Assembly (NCBI RefSeq): GCF_032118995.1
Contig: NC_092665.1
Coordinates: 13,434,512 to 13,498,511, forward strand
Source of the DNA: Asterias amurensis
Taxonomy: Eukaryota; Echinodermata; Asteroidea; Forcipulatida; Asteriidae
Direction of reading: 5' to 3'
DNA: 64,000 nucleotides
The translations under genes were made by a program, and so were the position numbers. Each line of letters starts with the position of its first letter. Position 1 is the first letter of the stretch. The notes under the pieces are model-generated. The model saw only the letters and a program-made list of their open reading frames with translations. It did no database searches and was not told where the DNA came from. Of this stretch, positions 33,701-45,620 are shown in pieces.

Positions 33701-36700
33701 TCACGTTTACAAAAGAGCCGCCAAGCAGGCACGATTTGTACACAGCTCAATGGAATAAAACATCAAATCTTATATTTTATGAAGATTGCACTGTCCAATT
33801 CTATTCAAATTTTGATATGATGAAAGGGGGCACATCTCAAAACTTGACCAGCTTTTACTTTCATTTGGATTTATGTGGAAACTATGACACAAAATGTCAA
33901 CTTTCCCATAGGAACAGTGCAGTATCTTGCCTGCCAGACTAGCCAAGGAATATACAAGGTCGCGGTTATTGTAAACAAAGTTCACATGGTCAATTTGGGC
34001 AATGAAATTTGTGTGCTCTGTGTTTCATCTTTACAGGCCTATATTAGCGGTCTCCCTACCCAGCTTAAAATTACCCGTATGAACACAACAAAACAAACAT
34101 GCGCTGTGATATGATGTATTAGCATAGAGCATTTAACTTACTCTGTCTTCTGTCTGTTCAAGAATGGATCTACAACCAGAGCTTTAATGAGCCAGTATGT
34201 AAGGACAGGCGCCACGGTCCCGTAGAAGATGGCTTGTGGTGAGATGTCATGAGCAAGGTGGATTGGAAACAGGAAAGTCTGACTGGCTCTCCCCAACCTG
34301 TCAAAAATAACAAGCACAAATAATATTCAAAGCGGTTCAATAACTCTTTCATTTTAACAACACTTTGAAACTGGGAAAAAAAGGTAATAATTATTATGAT
34401 AATAACTAGTTCTTATATATGGCATTTTACAACAACCGTTTCAAGGTACTTTACATTAGTGCCCTGGTCATTGGGCCAATAACATTCCTGTAGTCTTTCA
34501 TCAGCTCCCTTGGGAGTATACAGCCCCAGGCTGCCCTGGCCCTCCAAAAGGCTTTTCCAAACAGAAATATATGAACCTCACAGGTACCCATTTATACCCC
34601 TGGGTAAAGGGAGGCAATCATAGAAAAGCATCTTGCTCAAGGAAACATGTGTCACGATTTGAACCCACACTCCGATGACTAGAACCACCAGAACTTGAAT
34701 TCGATGCTCTAAACCCCTCGACAATGACACCCCATAAAAGTGATGTTCAGTTTGTGATGTGGTTGGAAAAACCTGGAAGGGGGAAACCCAATGTAATCAG
34801 GTAGGGACTGTAACACCCAGTCCACAGGCAGGACTCATCCGGCCCACGGTGGGATTCGAACCGGTGTCCGCAGAGGTGGAAAGCAGGGAAAGAAACCACT
34901 GAGCCAGCTGATTACTAAGCCAGCTGGTTTAGGTGTGAAATTTAGGAACAACTTTTTTCCAGCACAAGGGCTGGCTTACATATTCACATGTTGTGGGCTT
35001 TTAATGGACTTGTATTGCAATTAAATGACAGGTTTTTGTTATTAATTTTTCCAAGGGTATAACAATCGGAAATCAGACCTAAGTAGGAAGAATATCATGC
35101 CTGCGATTATTACTATATACATAAATTCTGAAATTGTGAGGAACTTACTTTAACCTGAGCGTCACTCCTGAGGGTACCCCGATGCTGACCTTTGCCGCTA
35201 CTCTACTATGCCGTGAAATCTTCTTGTCGCACCCGTATTCAAAAATGGATCCAAAAAGACCAACTCTGTTTGACGGAAGCACAAAAAAACAAAAGTCGGT
35301 TAGAAGTCACGAAGGGTTTTTTAGGGACAGTGAACTCTGGTTCGAATCCCCACTCAGACATTTCAGACTGTGACAGTGTGTACAAAGAAATCACATGTAT
35401 CGAGGCATACAGCTGTAGTTAGGTAAACAAGAGATGTGGGAGATTGATTTTCAGTGACAGTGGACTGGGTGCAAATCCCGACTCAAACAATTTAGACATG
35501 AGGATTGTGTACAGATAAATAACAATATACTAAGGTACACAACTGAGGTTTGTCAAAAAAGATCGCAAAGTGCCATAGGAACTTGCTTTTCAGGGACAGT
35601 GACCTTGGTTCGAATCCCCACTCAGGCGATTCAGAAGGTGACAGTGAGTATGCATAGAGGCATACAACTGAAGCTGTTAATCAAAACCAAGTGTTTTACT
35701 CCACGAAATTACGACCCACTTTGCAAAACCTCACAATATTGAGAGATATCTATGCCAATCATTTATTCTACTTTTAAAACATCTTTCCGACAATAATTTC
35801 TAGGCCTGGGCGAATTATTCGAATATCCGGTTAATGGCGAATAGGTTTTCCTATCCGTAACCGCGAATGCCTTTTTTTTCTTAACCGGATATCCGCATAG
35901 GGCGCGAATACCTATTCACAAACCAGATAATTCTGTAATTACAACCGAGTAAACGGATATTCTTTAATATCCGAATATCCGCGGACGTCGGGCGACAACT
36001 GATATGAATGTTTTGTCTGAATCCTTATGAAACTTCTATTAAGACAGCATAAAACAGCATATATTAAGTATTTAACTATGCTTACCTCCGTGAAGAGTTA
36101 AAACAATGACATTTCTGACGTAATTTGTTCAAAGATTACAAAAGTTTTCCTTCACGTAGAGTCAATCACGATCAAAAGAAAAAGCAAATCGCCATCTTTA
36201 AATTAGATCCGGTCATTTTTATGAATGAACCGAGTGACACTGTCTAAAACTAATATCAATCCGCCCATAAGATCTCATTCACAAACGAACAGCGCCCTCT
36301 AGAGGCAAAAAAATTAATATATATATATATATTTTTTTTTTAAATAGCGCCCTCTAGCGGCGAAAAAAACTATTCGAATATCCGGTTAATTTCGGATAGT
36401 TGGCCAGCGGTATCCGAATAACAAAATTTCACTATTCGCCCAGCACTAATAATTTCATAACAAATGATTTGTATAGCTCAAAGCACCTAATCTGAAGGCA
36501 ATAATGTCCCTTGAAATAGTTTCTTTCACAGAAAATCTTGTAAACAAAACCAAGGACAATCATGTTTTGAGACTTACTTGGCAGCGACTGTAAACTTCCC
36601 CTCCTGTTCCGGAAACTTTTTGGTGAAGCTTGTGCTAACGAATGAATTGGGAATACCAAGCTACAAAATACACACATAAAAGAACCATACCAAGTTAATA

Positions 36701-39700
36701 AACTGCAAGGGAAATTGACTGGGTAAACTTACACCCGTTTCAGACAGGCCCACCAGAGTTACGTCAAACCAAATAGATTGGGAGCGACTTTAGGTCGAAC
36801 CAAATAAATTTTGGTTTCAGACAGGCAAACTTAACCTAACATATACATTGGTTCGGCTCATGACAAGATCAACGTCTGAAACCAAGTCGTTCTGAACGCC
36901 AGCAACAGACGATCTTTCGACTTCTAGCGCATCCAGTCGCTCCTAACTGTTTCATACTTCAAACTTTTCATGTACTTAAAGGCAGTGGACACTATTGGTA
37001 ATTATTCAAAATGATTATTAGAATAAAACCTTTCTTGGTGACGAGTAATGGGGAGAGGTCGATGGTATAAAACATTGTGAGAAACGGCTCCCTCTGAAGT
37101 GCCATAGTTTTCGAGAAAGAAGTAATTTTCCATGAATTTGATTCCGAGACCTCAGATTTAGAACTTTAGGTCTCGAAATCAACCATCTTAACGCACACAA
37201 CTTCGTGTGACAAGGGTGTTTTTTTTTCTTTTTCATTATTATCTCGCAAGTTCGATGACCGATTGAGCTCAAATTTTCACAGGTTTGTTATTTTATGCAT
37301 ATGTTGAGATACACCGACTGTGAAGGCTAGTCTTTGACAATTACCAATAGTGTCCACTGTCTTTAATTCAGAATTTGGCACAAGAAGGATGTAACAAAAC
37401 ACAACAAAGTTTGTATAAATTGGTTCATAAGGATGCGTTGCCGACCAAATAATTCAGCTTCAGATTCACCACCTGACAATGTTCTAATCAAAAAAGTTTT
37501 CAAGAAAACGGACACTAGAAAAGCAATATTGCTCAATTACAGATTGGTGTCTTTTCTTGCCATCGTTTAACCTGCATCTGGAACATGGTGTGTGTGGACC
37601 ACGTATCTCTGACAACAATAGTGGTCATAGAAAATCACGGAAGCAAACACTCGAAAACCAATGTCCCTTTACACAATTTTTAAAAAGCGGGCACTAGGAA
37701 AGCAATGTTCCTCAACTACAGAGTGGTATCTTTCTGGCCGTCTTTCTGACCAAATGGGAGGCTTTTGTATTGCTATGTACTGACTAAATGCCATGCATAT
37801 CATAAAATTTCCTGTTCTCTTTGCCATTTGCCTCTTCTCTTTACGTAGCGTTCTAAAAGTAGTTGGTTTTACCAGTAGTTTGTGTAGCTTTGTACATTAA
37901 AGTTGCTTGAATAATATTCCTCCTCCAGGGGAAAAAAATAAAAAAAATTTAAAAATCTTTCTGGCCATCATTACCTGCATTTGGAACATGGCGTGTGTGG
38001 ACTGTGTATCTCTGACTACCATGGTTGTCATGGAGGACTGTAGACCCCACCTCCACGTCAGGTAACCCATTGTGTGCTTGTCGAGCTGACGACCACCAAC
38101 TATTAACAAGATATAAAAAAGAAATTACAGATGTTACTTTTACATTGGGGAGACAGAATATAGCAATTTTTTGTTTTTTCACTTTTACACCGATGTGTAT
38201 TAAGCACAGAAGACTCAACTCTTTATATGAAATTTGTAGAGTGATTGTGAAAGAATGAATACTTTATTTCTTACCTACAGACACTCCAGGGGCTATCATA
38301 CCTCCAGATAGAAGACGGCTTGTACCTGTACATGTGACGAACCTGTCCAAATAATAACATCAACGCTTGAGCATCATACGCGTCTTTTGTCATGCACGAA
38401 ATAAAACATTTAATTTGTACTTCGTTTTTTCGCTATCGTCCCATCTTTGATTTTGTCTTAACACTAACCCCTTCCCTTTACCCTCCCATCATGTCCTTAT
38501 GTCCTTCTTTCTGGCTGCATTTTCTTCTCTCTATCTTCATTTTTTCCCACTTTACTGCTTATGTTACACCAGAATACCTGTTCATAATTGTTGTGTTGTC
38601 ATTTGGCTTTTGAGAAAGACTCCTCTAGGGTTGAACCATCACGCTATTAACTATTTTTGGATTTATACCAAGTCCTTTTTGGTTGTAATAAGCATTTTTC
38701 AAAAGGTAGTTCTATTTTCTCATCTAACAGGCATTTAACTTAAAGAAACGTTACAGAATTGGTAAGAAACAAAAATCATGAAGATCACAGATTTACATGA
38801 AACTTACACGGTCTAATGATAGTGATAGTAGAATTCATCCCTTGAAATATTTCTGTCTGAAATGACATATTTGATGAGAAATAATCAATCTAATTTCACG
38901 CTTGGAGTTTATCGCTCAGGGAGCATTTTATTCATGTTTATTTTGGCATCGGTTTTTCACTATTCTCTAGGAACCCAGATGGCCGACCGATCTCAAACTT
39001 GTACAGGTTTGTCATGGTGGATTAAATAAACTGCTTACACTGCCACCAACTATTTTGCTAGCAAAACCAATTCTGTAATGTTCCTTTAGATTTTACTCCA
39101 AGGCCCAATTTCATAGAGCTGCTTAAGAACAAAAACTAGCTAGACACATCAACAAAGACAAAGGTTACCAGCTGAAATACCATTTCACATGTAGCATTTG
39201 TAACTGGTATCCTGCTTATCGTTGCTTAGCAGAATTCTTTTAAGCAATATTTTCTGCTTAAGCAGCTCTGCGAAACTGGACACAGCTTTAATAACCACGC
39301 TTTGATGACCACTTACGTTCTCTTGTTGATGTTCCTGAATAACTTCAGAGCTAGAGTTGGTCCACCACCTGCAGATGCTTGGAACTAAACCAACAAATAA
39401 ATCAAAGATTTGTAAAAAGGTAACTATGATATATAGCGAAACACCTCAGTACAGTTTATGCACTCTGATTGGTCAAAGACTAATTATTATAGGGGGTGTA
39501 TAGACGATGTGACCTACAATGTATGTTTACATTCAAACCGCCCTCTGTTGACAAAACACTATATACGTCATGTTTCTCCGCGCACAGAGTTGCGTAGTCA
39601 TAGTAAGATTGCGTACACTTTCTAGCTGGCTGCCAAAACACAAAGGTTTTGCCCGGCGATAATATGCGAATCATGTTATGGTTTTTGTGTGACGTCAGAG

Positions 39701-42700
39701 GTCACATCGTCTATAGGCTGGTCCTTGAAAAATGCACAAATAATTAAGTATGTTCAAAGGATGAGGTGCCACACAAAAGTTGGACAGTCTAAAAAAAGGC
39801 CATGGTACATGAGTGGAACATTTCTCTTAAAAAATAAGAGCAAAATAAAAGTAATCAATTCTGATGACTATTACAGTTTTCTTTGTTAAAGGGAACTATT
39901 AATGGGAATAACTGTGTGGGGAACTGGTCTTCACTGTGTGGTAATGACCTTGGTTGCTGGCTGGCCACTATTTACGGAACGAGCTCAGCGCCTTGAGCGT
40001 CACTGAACAACGGAATTTAGCGATTATAAGAAGCCACTATTATCAATATTATAATTATTATTATCATAAGAACCAATTCTCGTTATTTTTTTAAATCCGA
40101 ATCCAGCCGTCAACTGCTTCTCTTACCTCTCCCCATGATTGATATGAAAATATCCGTCTGTAGGAAACATTGAAGCTGCCGTTCCCATTGCCGTTCTGCG
40201 TGGACAGATTTCCCGACAGTACGGCCGTGTCACTCGTAGTGAGAGGGGCATCAATGGACTGTGTTATGGACATACTCTTGACTTCTATGGCTGGAAGACC
40301 ACTGGGGATAAAGATGTCACAAACACTTATTCTTAATGTCCACTGAGTTAGCTTCGTGGTATCTTGCCCTACCTTTTTGCTCTGCGGACCCCGGTTCAAA
40401 TCCACTCTCGGACAGCAGACTCATGACTGGTTTGGGTTTTTAGTCGAATGCAGGCAAAAGAGGTTTTAAATTTCATTTTTCCCATTACACAGTAACAATC
40501 ACAAAGGATGTAACACCCACTTCAGACAGGCGCTCCAGAGTCGCGCCGAACCAAATTCTGAATTAAGTACATGAAAAGTTTTGATGTCTAAAACAGTTAA
40601 GAGCGACAAGCAGGCTAGAAGTCAAAACTAAAAAGATCGACTGTTGCAGTAGTTCGGACAGCCTCTGGAGCGCCTTGGTTTCAGACATGTTGATCTTGCC
40701 ATGAGCCGAGCCAATGTAAATGTTAAGTTCAGTTTTTTGCCCGTCTGAAACCCAAAGTTGATTTGGGTTGACCTAGAGCTGCTCGTAATCTTTCTTTCGG
40801 CCAACTCTGGTGTGCTTGTCTGAAATGGGTGGCAGGGTAATATGGAGTTTACAAAGAATATTTGTACCTGAACTCATCATCATAGTCATCATAGACGTCA
40901 AATAAATCAGTTGCATCAATTCCAACAGTTATCGCTCCCTGGAAGGAAAAAGCAACAAAAAATAACATGCAGGTAACTTGAACAGAAAAGACAAATAAGC
41001 TTGAACAGGTTTGGACCCAGTAGTTAGGTCTTGAGTGTGGGTCCAGAGTATGGGTCCATGGGGTGGGTCCAGAGGGTAGAGTGCAGGGGTGGGTACAGGT
41101 GCGGGTTTAAGGGGTAGGTCCAGGGGATGGGTACAGGGGTTGGGTCCAGGGTCCAGAGGATGGGTCTAGAGAGTTGGTAGAGAGTGGGTACAGGGGTTGG
41201 GTCCAGGGTGGGTCCAGGGTGGGTCCAGGGTGGGCCTGGGCGAATTATTCGAATATCCGGTTAATGGCGAATAGGTTTTCCTATCCGTAACCGCGAATGC
41301 CTTTTTTTTCTTAACCGGATATCCGCATAGGGCGCGAATACCTATTTACAAACCGGATAATTCTGTAATTAAAACCGAGTAACCGGATATTCTTTAATAT
41401 CCGAATATCCGCGGACGTTTTGTCTGAATCCTTATGAAACTTCTATTAAGACAGCATAAAACAGAATATATTAAGTATTTAACTATGCTCACCTCCGTGA
41501 AGAGTTAAAAAAATGACATTTCTGACGTAAGTTGTTCAAAGATTACAAAAGTTTTCCTTCACGTAGAGTCAATCACGATCAAAAGAAAAAGCAAATCGCC
41601 ATCTTTAAATTAGATCTGGTCATTTTTATGAATGAACCGAGTGACACTGTCTAAAACTAATATCAATCCGCCCATAAGATCTCATTCACAAACGAACAGC
41701 GCCCCCTAGCGGCAAAAAAAATAATAAAAAAAAATAATAAAATTATATTTTTTTTAAATAGCGCCCTCTAGCGGCGAAAAAACTATTCGAATATCCGGTT
41801 AATTTCGGATAGTTGGCCAGCGGTATCCGAATAACAAAATTTCACTATTCGCCCAGCACTAGTCCAGGGAGTGGTTTTAGAGGGAGGGTCACGGGGTGGG
41901 TCTATAGAATTGGTAGAGAGTGAGTACAGGGGGTGAGTTCAGAGGGTAGGCTACAGAGGGTGGGTTCAGTAAGTGGGTCCAGGGTGGGTCAAATCTAATC
42001 TGTGAAGCCTGTCATTCCAACCTTATTTTTTTTAGGCCTGATTATTCCAAAGAAAACCAAATCTGACACCATCGTACCCTTGGATTTGTACTCTGTTGAA
42101 TCCTCCTTTCCTCCTGCTCTTTGGATAACCTCTCATACTCCTCCCGGATATCTTGAGCGGTTCTCGTTCTTGGGACGACCTCCCACTCTGCTTCCAGCCC
42201 CTTCTCTCCATACACATCATATATGGCCCTCTTACTTGGGTCATTTAGAACTGAAAAAGAGAGGTGAACAAAAGTAGGTATCAGGTGGATGCTTAAAGGC
42301 ACTGGAAACTATAAATATAAATACCATAAAAAGTTTGGTAACCAGCAACAAAGAGCTGTTGATTCATTGTGAGAAATGACTCCCTCTGGAGTAACGTAGT
42401 TTTTGAAAAGTAGGTAATTTCTCACTCCAATATTTGAATCTGAGAAACCCTTGAAAATTTATAATTTTGAACACAACTTCTTTTATAGATTACGAAAGTG
42501 GCCGAGCGGATAACAGCACCAGACTCAAGCTTACAGAATTCTGATCCGCAGTGTGGGTTTAATTCGCAGTTGTGACACTTGTCCCGCACTTGACCATTTA
42601 TCCTTTGAATGGGACTCAAAGCTGTAGGTCCTGCGTGTTGTGTAATGCACTTATAAAGCTCATCTATAGATGATGTGACCTATGTTTACATTCAAACCGC

Positions 42701-44784
42701 CTCTGTTGACAAAACACTGAACACGTCATGTTAAGCTCGGGTAAAATGGCGCGTAGTCATCGCAAGATTGCGTGTACTTTCTAGCTGGCAGCCAAAACAC
42801 AAAAGTTTTGCTCGGGAATATAATGCGAGCGAACCATGTTTTTGTTTTCAAGTGACGTCAGAGGTCACATCGACTATTAGTCTAGGATTTACCTTGGTAC
42901 GCCTTTTGTGCTTTGTTAAAGATTGCTTCTGCAGCTCTCTTGTCATTCTCATTGATGTGTTTATCTGGGTGATATAAGACACACATGCGACGATACGCTG
43001 TTCTCAACTCATCACTGGTAGCCTGTCATAAAGAAAACAATAATCTGGTCAAGATGACATAGACCTTATATGCATTGACGTCATCCAGCGGCCATCTTAG
43101 TGGAAAAACGGTGACGAAACAATCGAAACGCACAGAATTGTACGCGCGGCGCACAGGACTGGCCAATGAACAACCTCCTTTTAACCTCTAGGTGAGGGCG
43201 CCCTACTGAAATGACGTCATGTGCATAAGGTCTATTTCGTACAATCTCTCAGACCTGGAATGGGAGACTTTTTGAAAGCTCTGCCACTAGAGGGCAGCAG
43301 ACCTACCAGGTAAGGGTGCACAACTCCTATAGCAAACAATGGTAAATGCTAAAAATTAAAAAGTACTCAAAAAATATTTAGAAGTCTCTCAGCCTCTTGA
43401 AAATTAAATCAGATACATTGTCAAACAACTAAACTTCAGATTTCTTCTCAATTTTTGGTAGGTCAGCATTTTGGAATTTTTGCTAATTACTCTAGAAGAA
43501 ACACTCCCAGAAACTCATGCACACCGCTTGTTATCCATGGGGAACTCGTGTCCAGTACGTCCTGTTCCAGAACAGTTCGGTTTATGCTTGCAATTTGTTA
43601 TAAAAAACAAAATACAGTTTGGCTAAATCTAAATACAAAATCAAAAACACGCAAAACACAAGGTATTTGCTGTCAGTGACCGTCACTCATGCTTCTCCTA
43701 TTCCTAAGTTGTTGACATTACCTGGTGAAGAGCGCCCTCTCTTGGTGATTGGCAGATAGTCTAAAGTTCCCCATTACACGCAGGCCACAGAGGTCGCAGC
43801 CTCTGTTTTCCCCGGGTTTGGCCTTGGTGCCCTTCCAATGGGTTCCCATTCACTATAAGATTTTCAAATGGAAGTGCCCTTTGCGAAATGGAAATGGCCT
43901 TGCCCCTTTTAAATCTGACAATCCAGGCCTGATCTCTGGATCCTCTTGTAATTTGTTGCAAGTCTTCCGAATCAATTCAATGTTACTTATTGAAGATCAG
44001 ATTTGTACACTTTAAGTTAGAATGTTTGTGCCTAGCCCAATATGGATAACTTTCCGTATGGCGCCACCACTTTTTCACTCATTTTTACAAAAAAGGATAT
44101 CTCATTGAGATAAATTAGATACTAAATCATTTCATATCGAATGAAAAAGTGGTGGCGCCATACGGAAACTTTTCCCCCAATACAACTGGTCCAATCCAAA
44201 TGTATGAATACCATTGCCGTTATCGTTAAAAAATAAAACATCCACTGTTTGCCTACCCCCCCCCCTTTTGCAGGGCGTCAGTGACAGCGTCCATATTATA
44301 TGCAGATAACTTTCCGTAAGCTTATGCTTTTTTTATGGTGGTGCCACCACTTTTTTGTGACTTTTTCACTCATTTTAACAAAAAAGGGATCTTATTGATA
44401 TTGTTGATGAATTGATTGAGCATGTTGAGGTAAACTAGATACTATAATATTATTTCATATAATCATATCGAATGAAAAAGTGGTGGCGCCATTCGGAAAC
44501 TATTCCCTCACGGAATAGTGTGCAGATATGCCTTATTTTGGCAGCTGATTTTACACAATTATGAAAATGTTATCCAGAAAAAAACCATTGAAAATAAAAA
44601 TATTGTCAGCTGATTTTACACAATGTTAAGTTATATCAAGAATTCAAAATTACTTTGATAACAGCACAGACACATGGATTACACAACCTCTACATTTACA
44701 CATTTTTACCTCTTTTCTGGTGTTCAAAATTGCATAGAAATCATCAGAAATTGTCGAACTCTCCTCCACCGTGGGCGCAGCCAT
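30753..44784 (-). CDS. DNAJC11: DNAJC11, mitochondrial J-domain protein
   Basis: DNAJC11 is a mitochondrial protein associated with MICOS/SAM (the mitochondrial intermembrane bridging complex), needed for cristae structure. Exons, 5' to 3' on the minus strand: 44784-44710, 43022-42893, 42250-42078, 40938-40868, 40301-40127, 39384-39317, 38342-38275, 38099-37975, 36660-36578, 35265-35149, 34297-34142, 33227-33158, 32189-31962, 31014-30885, 30775-30753. All phases agree, giving 563 residues against 559 in human. The J domain is N-terminal ([12 protein letters not shown], then HPD at residues 43-45, then [12 protein letters not shown]). Next are the [19 protein letters not shown] and [11 protein letters not shown] blocks, [27 protein letters not shown] and FPIHLAHDI. 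The C-terminal DUF3395 region has [39 protein letters not shown] and the terminal SHHIDPS. Introns hold most of the MITEs of this stretch. Confidence 0.96.
31390..31680 (+). repeat. SINE-like element interrupted by a family D hairpin
   Basis: B-box-like GGTTCAAATCC near 31410, then a tail interrupted at 31551-31617. The text resumes AGAGGGTTACCCTGTTTCAG. Confidence 0.45.
31551..31617. mobile_element. Minimal family D palindrome
   Basis: GCCCGGTTCATACTTCCTGC to GCAGGAAGTATGAACCGGGC is a perfect inverted repeat with a loop of about 3 bases. It consists of terminal repeats only. Confidence 0.85.
32251..32603. mobile_element. Family A MITE carrying a nested family B element
   Basis: Starts TTCAAGGCACTGGACACCTT; ends ATAGTGTCCAGTGCCTTTAA. 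The middle is replaced by a family B element at 32289-32517. Confidence 0.75.
32289..32517. mobile_element. Family B element nested in a family A element
   Basis: GGGCCCAATTTCATAGAGCT to AGCTCTATGAAATTGGCCCC. The family A text AAGACCAG/TCTTCTCA continues on each side. Confidence 0.8.
32845..33118. repeat. Tandem repeat of about 115 bases, 2.3 copies
   Basis: ACATTGCAGACTGGCACAGT occurs near 32891 and again near 33006. AGGAGGGTTGAA with GTGTACTGTGTAGATG occurs near 32957 and 33073, with a diverged partial copy near 32845. The array ends about 40 bases short of a DNAJC11 exon. Confidence 0.8.
33684..33965. repeat. Dispersed element related to 44939-45296
   Basis: Shares ACGATGTGACCTGT, GCACGATTTGTACACAGCTC and GATGAAAGGGGGCACATCTC with the other copy. 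Confidence 0.65.
34395..34735 (-). repeat. tRNA-derived interspersed element, uninterrupted copy
   Basis: Contains TTCTTATATATGGCATTTTA, CAGCTCCCTTGGGAGTATAC, reversed B box GATTTGAACCC, then CACCAGAACTTGAATTCGAT and AATGACACCCC. Same family as 22725-23225. Confidence 0.6.
35325..35660 (+). repeat. Three tandem copies of a tRNA-like B-box unit
   Basis: GGGACAGTGAACTCTGGTTC, TCAGTGACAGTGGACTGGGT and GGGACAGTGACCTTGGTTCG begin units spaced about 125 bases apart. Each contains a B-box variant (GGTTCGAATCC, GGTGCAAATCC, GGTTCGAATCC), then CACTCA and GTGTACA or GTGAGTA. Lies next to the DNAJC11 exon ending at 35265. Confidence 0.7.
35812..36449. mobile_element. Family F element, copy 1
   Basis: GGCCTGGGCGAATTATTCGA at the left and TTCACTATTCGCCCAGCACT at the right are imperfect inverted repeats. 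Internal ATTCGAATATCCGGTTAAT occurs at both sides. GCGCCCTCTAG occurs twice inside. Almost the same as 41232-41862. Confidence 0.85.
36730..36960. mobile_element. Family I element, partial
   Basis: ACACCCGTTTCAGACAGGCC at the left matches the ends of the element at 40510-40835; the right terminus is lost. Confidence 0.5.
36976..37365. mobile_element. Family A MITE
   Basis: TTAAAGGCAGTGGACACTAT to ATAGTGTCCACTGTCTTTAA, with central GAGACCTCAGATTTAGAACT and its partner. TTAA at both ends. Confidence 0.9.
39100..39286. mobile_element. Family B element
   Basis: GGCCCAATTTCATAGAGCTG to AAGCAGCTCTGCGAAACTGG; the core ACCATTTCACATGTAGCATT is eroded. Confidence 0.65.
39494..39715. mobile_element. 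Family H element
   Basis: TATAGACGATGTGACCT and AGGTCACATCGTCTATA are perfect terminal inverted repeats. Contains CCGCCCTCTGTTGACAAAAC. Second copy at 42662-42880. Confidence 0.85.
40510..40835. mobile_element. Family I element
   Basis: ACACCCACTTCAGACAGGCG at the left and TGCTTGTCTGAAATGGGTGG at the right are inverted repeats, with CTCCAGAGTCG against CAACTCTGGTG further in. Confidence 0.7.
41020..41990. repeat. GGGTCCAGGGT minisatellite split by a family F element
   Basis: Degenerate units of 9-12 bases (GGGTCCAGG, GGGTACAGG, GGGTCTAGA) fill about 41025-41231 and resume at about 41863-41990. The family F element at 41232-41862 lies exactly between. Confidence 0.85.
41232..41862. mobile_element. 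Family F element, copy 2
   Basis: Same ends and order as 35812-36449, with a 10-20 base deletion after ATCCGCGGACGT and a different A-rich tract. Inserted in the minisatellite, so its borders are clear. Confidence 0.9.
42293..42440. mobile_element. Truncated family A MITE
   Basis: Starts TTAAAGGCACTGGAAACTAT and keeps GAGCTGTTGATTCATTGTGA; the right half is missing. Confidence 0.55.
42488..42660 (+). repeat. tRNA-derived SINE (Leu/Ser-like head)
   Basis: AAAGTGGCCGAGCGGATAAC is a tRNA-type A-box/D-arm, followed by CAAGCTTACAGAATTCTGAT and a degraded B box GGGTTTAATTC. The tail includes AAAGCTGTAGGTCCTGCGTG. Confidence 0.55.
42662..42880. mobile_element. Family H element, second copy
   Basis: TATAGATGATGTGACCTATG at the left; GTCAGAGGTCACATCGACTA at the right. 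Interior CCGCCTCTGTTGACAAAACA matches 39494-39715. Confidence 0.8.
43057..43232. mobile_element. Short inverted-repeat element
   Basis: ATAGACCTTATATGCATTGA at the left and TCATGTGCATAAGGTCTATT at the right. GACGTCAT flanks the inside of both arms. Confidence 0.65.
44037..44515. mobile_element. Two adjacent related palindromic elements
   Basis: At 44037-44178, AACTTTCCGTATGGCGCCAC pairs with GTGGCGCCATACGGAAAC. At about 44308-44510, AACTTTCCGTAAGCTTATGC begins a diverged copy ending GTGGCGCCATTCGGAAAC. Both contain ACTTTTTCACTCATTTT. Confidence 0.7.
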
Positions 44785-44938
44785 TTTGCTTTGAGTTAGA
44801 GATCGAGATTGGATGAACTGTAGGCTGCCCTCATCGTTCTCAATTGGTGAGTCGTCTGGTTCGAAAAATGTTTTCTTCCCTCGCCGGATTCTGGGGAGTG
44901 GCTGCATGATCAATCTGTATCTATATACATGTATGTGT

Positions 44939-45296
44939 ATAGACGATGTGACCTGTCACACCACATGTTTACAAAACAATCACAAAGCCTGGACTTCCTG
45001 CAGGCACGATTTGTACACAGCTCAATGGAAGAAAACATCAAATCTATTATTTTATGGAGATTGCACTGTCTACTAATTCTTATCAACTTTTGATATGATG
45101 AAAGGGGGCACATCTCAAAACTTGTCCAGCTTTTACTTTCACAACTGTTGGTTTTATGTGGAAATTATGACACAAAATGTCAACTTTCCCATAGGACCAG
45201 TGTAGTACCTTACCTGCCAGAATACTCAAAGAATGTACAAGGGTCACACTTATTATTCCTCCATGCTTATTATAAACAAAGTTCACATGCGTCTAT
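44939..45296. repeat. Dispersed inverted-repeat element
   Basis: ATAGACGATGTGACCTGTCA at the left and CACATGCGTCTATATA at the right; central part shared with 33684-33965. Confidence 0.65.
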
Positions 45297-45309
45297 ATAT
45301 AGTTGAGCC

Positions 45310-45620
45310 GGCAAAAAAATAATGTCCAAGGACACATCACACCAGCTTTACGCATTGTGTGGATGGGGATGGCTTAATTTTTGAAGTGCTTAGTGAGAGT
45401 GTCTTTGAAGATGTCCAAGGAGTGCTGGAAATCACACTACAGGGTACAAGGCATTCCAGTCCTTGATGGTGGCCAGAAAAAACTGCTGCCGTAGATTGTG
45501 GTTGTGTGACGAATTTGATGGAATTGAAGATTTTGTTTTCGGGGAGGGTCGAGTTGAATGTTGTGCAAAGTCGAAGGGGGATTTCAACTTAATTATTGAC
45601 AAGTTAGTGTAGACCATGGC
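45310..45620 (-). pseudogene. Decayed C-terminal end of a non-LTR retrotransposon reverse transcriptase
   Basis: The minus strand encodes HNLRQQFFLATIKDWNALYP followed by a short tail. The pattern (basic residues, FF, T-I-x-x-W-N-x-L) is the usual end of CR1/Jockey-like ORF2 proteins. Only about 60-100 residues remain, so the clade cannot be fixed. Confidence 0.55.

Noticed and set aside
38392..38738. Plus-strand frames rich in Phe and Leu
   Set aside because: AT-rich intron sequence between DNAJC11 exons with no motif or splice support.
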